Part shown: piece after piece, positions 36,509 through 43,610 of the stretch
Layout of the letters: the number at the start of each line of letters is the position of its first letter
Numbering within the stretch: the stretch's first letter is position 1
Assembly: GCF_900169065.1 (NCBI RefSeq)
Contig: NZ_FXZB01000021.1
Span: 17,140-81,139 of the forward strand
Reading direction: 5' to 3'
Source: Brevibacterium aurantiacum
GTDB lineage: Bacteria; Actinomycetota; Actinomycetes; Actinomycetales; Brevibacteriaceae
Length of the DNA: 64,000 nt
Made by a program: the position numbers and the translations under genes
Notes under the pieces: generated by a model
Seen by the model: only the letters and a program-made list of their open reading frames with translations
What the model was told of the DNA's origin: nothing
The model's database searches: none

Positions 36509-37192
36509 ATGTCGACTATCACGATCATCGGCGGCCACGGAAAAGTTGCGATGCTGGCGGCACCGCTGCTCAACAATGCCGGGCACACGGTCCGCTCGGC
36601 CATCCGCAAGGAGGAGCAGTCCTCCGAAATCGAGGCGGCGAACGCGACGCCTGTCGTCGCCGATGTCGAAAACCTCGACACCGATGCCATCGCCGAGGTG
36701 CTGGCCGGCAGTGACGCAGTTGTCTGGTCCGCCGGTGCTGGCGGATCGGGTGAGGACCACACATGGGCGATGGATCGCGATGCCGCCATCCGCGTGATGG
36801 ATGCAGCCCAGAAGTCGGGTATCCGCCGCTTCGTGATGGTCTCATACTTCAATTCCCGGCTCGTCGACGGCGAAGTTCCCGGCGTCGAGAAGGGCGACGG
36901 AATGTACGCCTACTACAACGCGAAGTCACAGGCCGACGAACATCTGCGCACGAAGACCGACCTCGACTGGACGGTCCTCGGCCCCTCAGTTCTGACCCTC
37001 GAACTTGCGACACAGAAGATCACCGTGGACAGCGCCGGCGAGACCCGCGACCTGGACGTGCCCTCGACGTCTCGCGACAACGTCGCACATGTCATCGCCG
37101 CAGCCATTGCCGAGCCCGCGAGCTTCGGTAAGACGCTGAACTTCCACGACGGTGACACCCCCATCGCCGAGGCGGTCGCTCAGGGAGTCTGA
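36509..37192 (+). CDS. NAD(P)-binding atypical SDR / NmrA-like protein
   Basis: This 227-residue protein has the N-terminal dinucleotide-binding motif TIIGGHGKVAMLAAPLL (GGxGxxA type). Next comes ADVENLDTDAIAEVLAG, then VMVSYFNSR, and YAYYNAKSQADEHLR holds the YxxxK pair. This is the extended/atypical SDR_a5 pattern of small NAD(P)H-binding proteins. The substrate is unknown. It is a single gene, divergent from the XRE-ImmA pair and convergent with the RraA gene. The start ATG at 36509 follows GAGAGGCAG. Confidence 0.87.
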   Translation: MSTITIIGGHGKVAMLAAPLLNNAGHTVRSAIRKEEQSSEIEAANATPVVADVENLDTDAIAEVLAGSDAVVWSAGAGGSGEDHTWAMDRDAAIRVMDAAQKSGIRRFVMVSYFNSRLVDGEVPGVEKGDGMYAYYNAKSQADEHLRTKTDLDWTVLGPSVLTLELATQKITVDSAGETRDLDVPSTSRDNVAHVIAAAIAEPASFGKTLNFHDGDTPIAEAVAQGV

Positions 37193-37210
37193 GATCTGAC
37201 CGTTCCCCGG

Positions 37211-37858
37211 TCACCCCGGCAGTAGCTCCCGCAGGTCCTCCCCCGCGGCAATTCGCGCGAGAAGTGCTGGTTCGCCCCAGTCGGAGGCCAGCGCCGCCTG
37301 CAGGACCTCATTCCCCGGGCCCGTCGGTGGCAGTACAAGCACTCCCTGCCGGTCACCGAGAACCAGATCACCGGGGCGGACTGTGACGCCGTCGATCTCG
37401 ACCTCGCAGTCAAGGACATCATCGCCGAGGCGGCCGGTGCGTTTCGTCGTCCGCGCGATCAGTCCGGTGGCGAAGACCGGGAGTCGGTCCTGCACACGGC
37501 GCAGCGCGTCGGCGTCGGTGACGGGGCCGTCGACTACGATGCCTGCGGCACCCTGGGCGATCGCGGCCGCGGCGGTGACTGCCCCGACAGGAGCATGGAG
37601 ACCGCTGGCAACCCGGATGACGAGGACGTCACCAGGCCTCAGTGTGTGCAGTGCCCGGTTGACGGCGAGCGCATCGGGTTCGCGCAGATCGAGGGTTCTG
37701 GCCGGGCCGACCATCTGCGGCCCTTCGTTGATCGGCGCCATACGCGGTGTGCAGAATCCGTCTTCGAGGAAGTGACCGAGCGTCGGGAGCTCGACCTCTC
37801 TCAGTGAGGCGATCAGTTCCTCAGAGGCCAGGTCCTCACAGTCCAGGTCCACCGCCAT
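37211..37858 (-). CDS. RraA-family protein (HMG aldolase/oxaloacetate decarboxylase-like)
   Basis: This 215-residue protein of the RraA-like fold has the conserved core RPGDVLVIRVASG, AAIAQGAAGIVVDGPVTDAD and FATGLIARTTKRTG, followed by VRPGDLVLGDRQGVLVLP. Family members are 4-hydroxy-4-methyl-2-oxoglutarate aldolases/oxaloacetate decarboxylases or RNase E regulators. The catalytic Arg/Asp pair typical of aldolases appears as G-x-V-x-D-G-P-V-T-D, with D present and R replaced by P, so aldolase activity is uncertain. It starts five bases after the RidA stop in the MHS-RidA-RraA operon, which points to a catabolic role in 2-oxo-acid metabolism. Confidence 0.82.
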   Translation of the reverse strand: MAVDLDCEDLASEELIASLREVELPTLGHFLEDGFCTPRMAPINEGPQMVGPARTLDLREPDALAVNRALHTLRPGDVLVIRVASGLHAPVGAVTAAAAIAQGAAGIVVDGPVTDADALRRVQDRLPVFATGLIARTTKRTGRLGDDVLDCEVEIDGVTVRPGDLVLGDRQGVLVLPPTGPGNEVLQAALASDWGEPALLARIAAGEDLRELLPG

Positions 37859-37863
37859 ACCGC

Positions 37864-38262
37864 TCACGCCCCACCCGCAGCTTCGGAAGATTCGCTGACA
37901 ACCGCGACGCATTCGACCTCAAGCGAGATGTCCCAGATCGAGACGCACACGGTGGTCCGTGCAGGCTTCGCCTCTCCGAAGAAGTCCGCATAGACACGGT
38001 TGAACGGTTCGCGTTGTTCGGGCGCGGTCAGATAGGCGTTGACCTTGACGACCTGGTCGATGCTGCTGCCGGCGGTATCAAGGACAGAGCGCAGGTTGCC
38101 CAGGCACGTTCTCACCTGGTCTTCGAACGCTTCGGGCGTGATGCCGTCGGCGGCGAAGGGCACCTGCCCGGTGGTGAAGACGAACCCATTGGCAACCACT
38201 GCCTGTGAGTACGGGCCGATACTCGGGGCCAAACCCGGGGCTGTTTCAATGCGGCGGATCAT
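37864..38262 (-). CDS. RidA/YjgF family protein (enamine/imine deaminase-like)
   Basis: This 132-residue RidA-fold protein shows GPYSQAVVANGFVFTTGQVP at the N-terminus and the DQVVKVNAYLT strand. The C-terminal VECVAVV stands in place of the usual ExxAxA end. The catalytic Arg (normally around R105 in IEIEAIA-flanked proteins) aligns near KPARTTVCVSIW, so it may be retained. RidA proteins hydrolyse reactive enamines or imines to 2-oxo acids. The start overlaps the transporter stop (ATGA) and is followed after five bases by RraA. The operon therefore links uptake, imine hydrolysis and oxo-acid cleavage. Confidence 0.92.
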   Translation of the reverse strand: MIRRIETAPGLAPSIGPYSQAVVANGFVFTTGQVPFAADGITPEAFEDQVRTCLGNLRSVLDTAGSSIDQVVKVNAYLTAPEQREPFNRVYADFFGEAKPARTTVCVSIWDISLEVECVAVVSESSEAAGGA

Positions 38263-39668
38263 CGGTTCTCCACCCCCACCTCGGCGGTGGTGTCAGCGTT
38301 GACTCCGGCCTCGGCGGTATCGGCACGGTCGATGCTCTGCAGGCGGTTTTCGGTGAGCAGGAACAGGGCGATGAGAGACAGGACCGCGGAGCCGGCGATG
38401 TACCAGGCCATCGAGTCGGACTTGCCGGTGACGTCGAGCAGCCACACGGTGATCGCGGGGGTGATTGCCGAGCCCAGCAGGCCCGAGAGCATGTAGGACA
38501 CGGACAGTCCGGAGTAGCGGATCTTCGCGCCGAAGAGCTCGGCGAGGAAGGTCGCAATCGGTCCGTAGTTCGCGCAGAAGGCGATCATCATCAGCCCGTA
38601 GGCGAGGAAGACTGCGGCGGGACTGCCGGTGTTCATGAGCCAGAAGAACGGGAAGGCGAGGATGACTTCGCCGGCGATTCCTGCGGCGATGATCGGGCGC
38701 CGTCCGACCTTGTCGGAGAGGCGGCCGAAGACCGGGATGAAGATGAGTCCGATGATGCAGGCGACAAGGACGACCCAGAGCATGAAGTTGCTCGACAGCC
38801 CCTTTTCCTGGGTTCCGTAGTTGACGCCGGAGGCAACCATGAGCGTGAATGTTGACCCGGTCGACAGGGTAGCGACGCCGCCGAGGATGACGGGCTTCCA
38901 GTAGTGGCGCATGAGGTGGGCGAAGGGCAGTTTGGCCTTCGCACCCTGTTCGCGGACCTGCTGGAAGCTCGGCGTCTCCTCGATGTTGAGGCGGATGTAG
39001 ATGCCGACGGCCACGAGCAGCACGGAGGCGATGAACGGGACCCTCCAGCCCCAGGAGATGAGTGCTTCTTCGGACACGAGACCGGTGACGATGAGGAAGG
39101 CGAGGTTGGCCAGCAGGGTCCCCACGGGCACGCCCACCTGGACCATCGAGCCGTACCAGCCTCGGCGCTCCTCAGGTGCGTGTTCGACGGTCATGAGAAC
39201 CGCCCCGCCCCATTCGCCGCCGAGCGCCAACCCTTGGATGATGCGCAGGGTGAGCAGGATGAACGGGGCGGCGATGCCGATCGTGTTGAAGTCGGGGACC
39301 AAGCCGATGGCCAGGGTCGCACCACCCATGACGAGGAGGGAGACGAGCAGCATGGACTTGCGTCCGAGGCGGTCGCCGAAGTGTCCGAACAGGACCGCGC
39401 CGACCGTGCGCGCCAGGTAGGCGGCGGCGAAGGTGAGGAACGCGAGGATCGTGCCCAGCGCCGGTGAGAGTTCGGGGAAGAAGACCTGGTTGAACACCAG
39501 AGCCGAGGCGGTGCCGAAGAGGAACAGGTCGTACCATTCCACGGTGGTGCCGATGACGCTGGCGGTCGCGATTTTGCGCATCTTCGCGCGATCGAGGCGA
39601 GCGCTGGCGGCTGTGCCGGTGCCCGAGTTGTCGACGGAACCGTCGTCGGTGCGAGTTGGCGAACTCAT
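38259..39668 (-). CDS. MFS transporter, MHS family
   Basis: This 469-residue 12-helix symporter has TTVEWYDLFLFGTASALVF in helix 1, FGHFGDRLGRKSMLLVSLLV (MFS loop 2-3) and LRIIQGLALGGEWGGAVLM in helix 4, all typical of metabolite:H+ symporters. It is the first gene of the leftward MHS-RidA-RraA operon, with GGAGGCACCACC before the ATG at 39668 and a four-base overlap into ridA. The gap upstream is about 196 bases to the HNH-repeat gene, which also reads leftward. The transported metabolite is probably an organic acid whose breakdown involves imine and oxo-acid intermediates. Confidence 0.93.
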   Translation of the reverse strand: MSSPTRTDDGSVDNSGTGTAASARLDRAKMRKIATASVIGTTVEWYDLFLFGTASALVFNQVFFPELSPALGTILAFLTFAAAYLARTVGAVLFGHFGDRLGRKSMLLVSLLVMGGATLAIGLVPDFNTIGIAAPFILLTLRIIQGLALGGEWGGAVLMTVEHAPEERRGWYGSMVQVGVPVGTLLANLAFLIVTGLVSEEALISWGWRVPFIASVLLVAVGIYIRLNIEETPSFQQVREQGAKAKLPFAHLMRHYWKPVILGGVATLSTGSTFTLMVASGVNYGTQEKGLSSNFMLWVVLVACIIGLIFIPVFGRLSDKVGRRPIIAAGIAGEVILAFPFFWLMNTGSPAAVFLAYGLMMIAFCANYGPIATFLAELFGAKIRYSGLSVSYMLSGLLGSAITPAITVWLLDVTGKSDSMAWYIAGSAVLSLIALFLLTENRLQSIDRADTAEAGVNADTTAEVGVENR

Positions 39669-39864
39669 GGTGGTGCCTCCGAGAGTGCAGATGAACAGAG
39701 TTGGAAGTGACTGTCATCACTCTTCCCTGTGCGCACTCCGCCAACAATGAAATTTCACACCAGGGTGAGGCTCAGAATTGTGTATTTGCACATTTCGGCA
39801 TCATCGAGCCATCCCGTGGTGGCTTGAGAATCCGTGCTCGGCCTCTTACCTCGCGGTCAAACCC

Positions 39865-40506
39865 TCACCCCGCCGAGGCGAGTGCCGCGTTCCAGCTTCC
39901 GTAGAACTTCCGCACTGCGGCGGCCGAAGGAACTTCGCCCTTGTGTTCGGCGGCGTATTCGCCGTAGGCCTTGTAGGTGGCACCGAGGTCCCGGTCGTCA
40001 CAGTCAGCGACGAAGTCGGCGATCGCCTTGTCATACGCGGCTTCGTCGAAGCGCAGCTGGCCCCGTGCTCGACCCACCGAGCTGGTGGCCAGGCCCGCGG
40101 CCTTGAGCGCCTCGTTCCAGGAGCCGAAGCGTTGGACGGCGGTCTGGCTGGTCGGCGGCCACACACTGGCGCCCTTGGTCGAGGCCACACCCAACTGCCT
40201 GAGGACTGTGGTGCGCGCCTTCTCGTATTTCGCCGCGGTCAACGCCACCGGGCTGGGTGAGCTGCGCACGCTGGCAATGGATCCGGCCACCTCGGCGAGG
40301 GCCTTCTTCACGCCATTCTCATTCAACGTCTGATTGCGGAGTGCGACCTCAACCTCGGCGAGGATCTCGCTGTCCTTGGGACTCAGCGCGGACGTGGCAG
40401 TCGGGGCCAGGCCAGCGTCGGTCGCGGCGAGGTGGAGCAGCGCCCCGATGAGTGCGGGGGCGGCGGTGTGGGACCTGTCGGTGTCGGAGTCAGTCATCGC
40501 CTTCAT
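39865..40506 (-). CDS. Protein with homing-endonuclease-associated (HNH_repeat-like) repeats
   Basis: This 213-residue cytoplasmic protein has at least two copies of the short helical repeat seen beside HNH homing endonucleases: PTSQTAVQRFGSWNEALKAAG (about 118-138, quoted without its first residues) and PSAAAVRKFYGSWNAALASAG at the C-terminus. Both end in G-S-W-x-x-A-L-x-A-A/S-G. No nuclease motif is visible. The N-terminal ~60 residues are Ala-rich and helical. These repeats are believed to bind DNA, so a DNA-binding accessory or regulatory role is possible. It starts immediately upstream of the export operon's last stop, but on the same strand and without overlap. Confidence 0.75.
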   Translation of the reverse strand: MKAMTDSDTDRSHTAAPALIGALLHLAATDAGLAPTATSALSPKDSEILAEVEVALRNQTLNENGVKKALAEVAGSIASVRSSPSPVALTAAKYEKARTTVLRQLGVASTKGASVWPPTSQTAVQRFGSWNEALKAAGLATSSVGRARGQLRFDEAAYDKAIADFVADCDDRDLGATYKAYGEYAAEHKGEVPSAAAVRKFYGSWNAALASAG

Positions 40507-40507
40507 C

Positions 40508-40927
40508 TTACGTGCGATGCCTTTCCTGCGACGCCCCTTCTCTGCGTTGGAGGAGAATGCTCATCACGAGCGGCAGGCTGCAGACGGCCACGGCCATGAG
40601 CAGTGCGGCGATCGCGGAGTCGACGATGAGGAAGTAGCCTCCGCCGAGGAGCACCATCGAGGTCGCGGCCGACACCAGGCGACCGGTCATCGTTCCGCCG
40701 ATTTCGCTGCCGTCGAGGATAACGTCGATGAGCCGGGATATGACGAACCAGGCGACGAAGATGCCGAAGGTCGCCAGCAGTGACTCGGAGAGGGCCAAAC
40801 GCATCGGCACCTCGAGCGCCCAGCCCAGCAGGGTAGCCGAGAACGGCATGAGCAGTGGAAGGACCGTGGCCGCCAGAGCGATGGCCGAATAGGTGAGGAT
40901 CTTCCTGTGGCGGTAGGCGGTGGTCAT
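40508..40927 (-). CDS. Small membrane protein, four predicted helices
   Basis: This 139-residue hydrophobic protein has segments at about 10-27 (LTYSAIALAATVLPLLMPF), 45-68, 80-100 and 105-125. The Arg-rich C-terminus (QRREGASQERHRT) is probably cytoplasmic. I do not recognise a named family. GGAAAGGAAG precedes the ATG at 40927. It follows the export-protein gene by 17 bases, so the two are co-transcribed downstream of the MerR-type promoter and may form a complex or share a membrane function. Confidence 0.75.
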   Translation of the reverse strand: MTTAYRHRKILTYSAIALAATVLPLLMPFSATLLGWALEVPMRLALSESLLATFGIFVAWFVISRLIDVILDGSEIGGTMTGRLVSAATSMVLLGGGYFLIVDSAIAALLMAVAVCSLPLVMSILLQRREGASQERHRT

Positions 40928-40944
40928 GGTTCTTCCTTTCCGGT

Positions 40945-41574
40945 TCAGCCGGTGAACAGGGACAGTGCTCCGGTTGCGATGAGTGTGGTCAGCGTCGTCC
41001 AGACGACGATGGCGATGCCCTGCCAGAGCAGGATCCATGAGGTCTTGACTCCTGAGCTGACCAAGATCGTCGAGGTGATCTGAGTGGGAATGGCCAGGGG
41101 TCCGAGCAGGCTCGCGCCCGGGACTCCGAAGCGGTTGAGAAAGCGTTTGAACTTGATCCGGCCCTTCGATTCGGGCTTCTTCTGAGCGGGTGGCTCGTTG
41201 AGGAACCTTGCTTCGCCCTCCGCAGGCCCGCGTTCGTCGGCAAGGGTTGCGCTCTCGTCGGCGACGGTGGCGTCGGCCCCAGCTCCAGCCGCGCCAACCC
41301 CGACGGGAACGCTTTCCCGAGCTCGGCTCCGGCGAGCAACCACGGCCTCGCGAGCCCGGGCACCGAGCAGCACGATGACGGTGACGCAGATGAAGTTGCC
41401 GATCGCCCCGGCGAGGCCTGCGACGATCGGGTTGAGGCCGGCCCACACGCCGATGACAGCCGAGACCTCGCCCTCGACGAAGGGCACGGCCCCGGCGAGC
41501 GCGATGATGAACGGCTGCACAAGCTCGGGGACATGTGAGGCGAGACCTTGGAAGAAGGTGATGAGGGAGTTCAT
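40945..41574 (-). CDS. Putative small multi-drug export protein
   Basis: This 209-residue membrane protein of the small multi-drug export family (PF06695-like) has the conserved N-terminal EGEVSAVIGVWAGLNPI and C-terminal LLGPLAIPTQITSTILVSSG segments, with about four to five helices. A hydrophilic Ala/Glu-rich linker (about residues 85-135) between the halves is longer than usual. The start ATG at 41574 has an AGAGGAC box. It is the first gene downstream of a MerR-type promoter element and a MerR gene in the same direction. Despite the family name, a drug-export role is poorly supported in general. Confidence 0.82.
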   Translation of the reverse strand: MNSLITFFQGLASHVPELVQPFIIALAGAVPFVEGEVSAVIGVWAGLNPIVAGLAGAIGNFICVTVIVLLGARAREAVVARRSRARESVPVGVGAAGAGADATVADESATLADERGPAEGEARFLNEPPAQKKPESKGRIKFKRFLNRFGVPGASLLGPLAIPTQITSTILVSSGVKTSWILLWQGIAIVVWTTLTTLIATGALSLFTG

Positions 41575-41582
41575 GATGTCCT

Positions 41583-41641
41583 CTGGAAGTAGTCCGATTG
41601 ATTACTTCCAGTGGAAACTGTGTTCTCAGAACAGGGTCAAG
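41583..41641 (-). promoter_or_regulatory. MerR-type promoter and 5' inverted repeat ahead of the export operon
   Basis: Read on the minus strand, a -35 box TTGACC (41635-41640) is followed by a 19-base spacer holding the palindrome TGTTCTGAGAACA (41621-41633). The -10 region is weak (TCCACT). The long spacer with a central dyad is the hallmark of MerR-family targets. Further down lies a 9-base inverted repeat CTGGAAGTA/TACTTCCAG (41583-41591, 41603-41611), just before the ribosome-binding site of the export gene. Confidence 0.6.
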
Positions 41642-41706
41642 CCCTGATGGTCGAACACCGGAAATTCACAGCTGAGCGGGCTTTCACACCATCACCTCGG
41701 CGGACT

Positions 41707-42492
41707 TCAGTTGGATTCCTTGGCCGCCTGGGCCTTCACGAACTCGATGAAGTGCTCGCGTTCTTCGTCCGAGATGTCCAAGGTCGGGAAGATCTGGAGG
41801 AAGGCTCGTTGGATGACATCGACCTGGGCGCTGTTGTAGAGCTCGGTGATCGAACCGGCGATGGCCGACTGTCCGATGCTGATGTCTCCGCGCATGCCGT
41901 GTGCTGGTGCGAGCAGCCAGGGATTCGCCTCGAGATGCGCCTTCATGCTCGGCGCGACGACCTCGGCCAGCCGCGCTCGCGTGGCTTCATCGGCGTCCTC
42001 GGCGAGATCGTCGATTTCCCTATCGGCGGGTGAATTCGTGGCCATGATCGACTTGATCTCGGTCATCGTCGTCTCGTCATAGAGCCGCGAATACAGTGAC
42101 ATCAGGTTGCGGTCGGGAGCTGACATCTTCGCCGCGATGTCGATGAAGCCGGCGGCGGTGTCGATCGGGGCGCCGTACTCGAGCAGCTCCGCAATCTGCC
42201 CGCGCGCCTTCTCCAGCTCGGCGATGGTCTCGCCGAGTTCGACGTCGAGACGTTTGAGCGTCAGCTGCTGCGCTTCATGATCATCTTGAATGGAGCCGAT
42301 GTCAGTCAGCGGAATTCCGAGGTCGCGCAGCCGCCTGATCTGCAGAAGCCTGAGCACGTGGGCCGCCCCGTACTGCTTGTACCCGTTGCTCATCCGTTCG
42401 GGCTGAGCCAGCAGCTCGAGCTTGTGATAGTGCCGGATCGTGTTGACCGTGGTGCCGGTCAACCGCGCCAATTCGCTGGTGCTCCACCCCAC
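41707..42492 (-). CDS. MerR-family transcriptional regulator
   Basis: This 261-residue regulator has an N-terminal MerR winged HTH (STSELARLTGTTVNTIRHYH, then KLELL) and second wing RMSNGYKQYGAAHVLRLLQI. A dimerisation helix (about 85-120) and a ~140-residue C-terminal effector domain of unknown ligand follow. It lies upstream of, and in the same direction as, the export operon, whose promoter region carries a MerR-style dyad with a 19-base spacer. It most likely activates that operon. The start ATG at 42492 places the HTH at the usual position. Confidence 0.92.
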   Translation of the reverse strand: MGWSTSELARLTGTTVNTIRHYHKLELLAQPERMSNGYKQYGAAHVLRLLQIRRLRDLGIPLTDIGSIQDDHEAQQLTLKRLDVELGETIAELEKARGQIAELLEYGAPIDTAAGFIDIAAKMSAPDRNLMSLYSRLYDETTMTEIKSIMATNSPADREIDDLAEDADEATRARLAEVVAPSMKAHLEANPWLLAPAHGMRGDISIGQSAIAGSITELYNSAQVDVIQRAFLQIFPTLDISDEEREHFIEFVKAQAAKESN

Positions 42493-42581
42493 TGGCCGTT
42501 CCCCTCGCCGCCGCTGCGTCTTTGTCGGACAGTGACTAGTGTATTGGCCCAGCCAGAACGCGAGCGTGTTTAGACTGAACC

Positions 42582-42752
42582 ATGACTGAGTTCAAGATCG
42601 GCGACACCGTCCAAGTCACCTCCGGAGCCATGGCCCACAGCGTCGGCACCGTCGTCTACCTCTATGAGGAGACAGGCAAGTACCTCGTACGCACGGGCGT
42701 GGGCGCACAGGACTACTATTCCCCGGACGAGATCGAGCTGTTCAAGCCTTGA
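42582..42752 (+). CDS. Small SH3/KOW-like protein, 56 residues
   Basis: This short gene encodes MTEFKIGDTVQVTSGAMA and ends in YSPDEIELFKP. The pattern KIGDTVQV, GTVVYLYEET and GKYLVRTG is a small all-beta KOW/SH3-type fold seen in many tiny actinobacterial proteins of unknown function. Codon third positions are strongly GC-rich throughout, supporting coding. The ATG at 42582 lies 89 bases from the divergent MerR start. Only a weak ribosome-binding site (GAACC) is visible, so it may be translated from a short leader. Confidence 0.75.
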   Translation: MTEFKIGDTVQVTSGAMAHSVGTVVYLYEETGKYLVRTGVGAQDYYSPDEIELFKP

Positions 42753-42805
42753 ACTGCCTCCGTGACTCCATGCAGTCACGGATACCGTCGCGCTAAAGTG
42801 TATGC

Positions 42806-43174
42806 ATGGTCGTCGAACCACCAGCCGCCGAACGGCGAGAAACGCTGGGCGTCTACTTGATTCCCTTCAGCGTGTGGGCCCTGGCAGCACTTGCTGCCGT
42901 CGTTATGTGGGCTGTCGCTCCGGCCCACAACGTCGATGGGTCGTGTGAAGGCATTGGTTTCGGCTGCTCTCCATCTCCACGCGACACGATCGCGATGCTC
43001 GCCATGTTCTTCGGCATTCCCGCGACCATCGGCTGGCTGGGGTTCTGTGCAATCGTCACGGCCCTCCTGAACAAGACGATGCGGGCGAAATGGTGGGTGC
43101 GAGGGCTTGCGTCCCTGGCTATCTGCCTCACAGTCAGCGCGATCACCGTCGCTCTCATTCTCCTCGCAGGGTGA
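42806..43174 (+). CDS. Small membrane protein, three predicted helices
   Basis: This 122-residue protein has hydrophobic segments at about 16-38 (LIPFSVWALAALAAVVMWAV), 62-86 (IAMLAMFFGIPATIGWLGF) and 100-120. A short extracytoplasmic loop contains two Cys (SCEGIGFGCSPSPRD) that could form a disulphide. No family recognised. The start ATG at 42806 is close behind the 56-residue gene on the same strand (53 bases), so they may be co-transcribed. Confidence 0.7.
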   Translation: MVVEPPAAERRETLGVYLIPFSVWALAALAAVVMWAVAPAHNVDGSCEGIGFGCSPSPRDTIAMLAMFFGIPATIGWLGFCAIVTALLNKTMRAKWWVRGLASLAICLTVSAITVALILLAG

Positions 43175-43193
43175 CGCCACCCCTCGACGGTTC

Positions 43194-43502
43194 TCAGCGC
43201 AGTCGATCCAGCGCATCCTCGGCGCGGGCGAGTCGCTTGTCTGCGCACAGCTGCCACCAGTAGTCGCCCCGTTCGCCGAGTCCGTGCTTGGCGATATTGA
43301 CCCGATTGCGGGCCGCGCTCACGTCCTCGTCCGTGCCTGTCTTCTTTGCAGTCCGGACAGCGTTGCGCGCTGTGCCGAGGTGGCTTTTCAGTTCTGCGAC
43401 CATATCCTCAGGCAGTTCCGGATCGGTTCTGCGCCATTTCCGGCCCTTGATGACCATCCATTTCTGCGCATCGGTGTATTCGCACTCCCCCTCGTGGCCC
43501 AT
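43194..43502 (-). CDS. Conserved small basic protein of unknown function
   Basis: This 102-residue hydrophilic protein contains WMVIKGRKWRRTDPELPEDM and then AELKSHLGTARNAVRTAKK, followed by ARNRVNIAKHGLGERGDYWW. This conserved pattern is found in short actinobacterial proteins sometimes labelled biopolymer transporter Tol, although nothing here supports transport. The ATG at 43502 is chosen; the longer open frame to 44102 is antisense to the helicase gene. It is divergent from the SNF2 helicase gene. The positively charged helical C-terminus might bind nucleic acid, which is speculation. Confidence 0.72.
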   Translation of the reverse strand: MGHEGECEYTDAQKWMVIKGRKWRRTDPELPEDMVAELKSHLGTARNAVRTAKKTGTDEDVSAARNRVNIAKHGLGERGDYWWQLCADKRLARAEDALDRLR

Positions 43503-43610
43503 GATCAACAGTCTGTTCTCCTTCGAAGACTGTGTCCACATCGCGTGTCCACACGATGTTCTGTGGGCGCTGAGAACCGACATGTCCGCCCTCAATGAGA
43601 AGATGGCACA

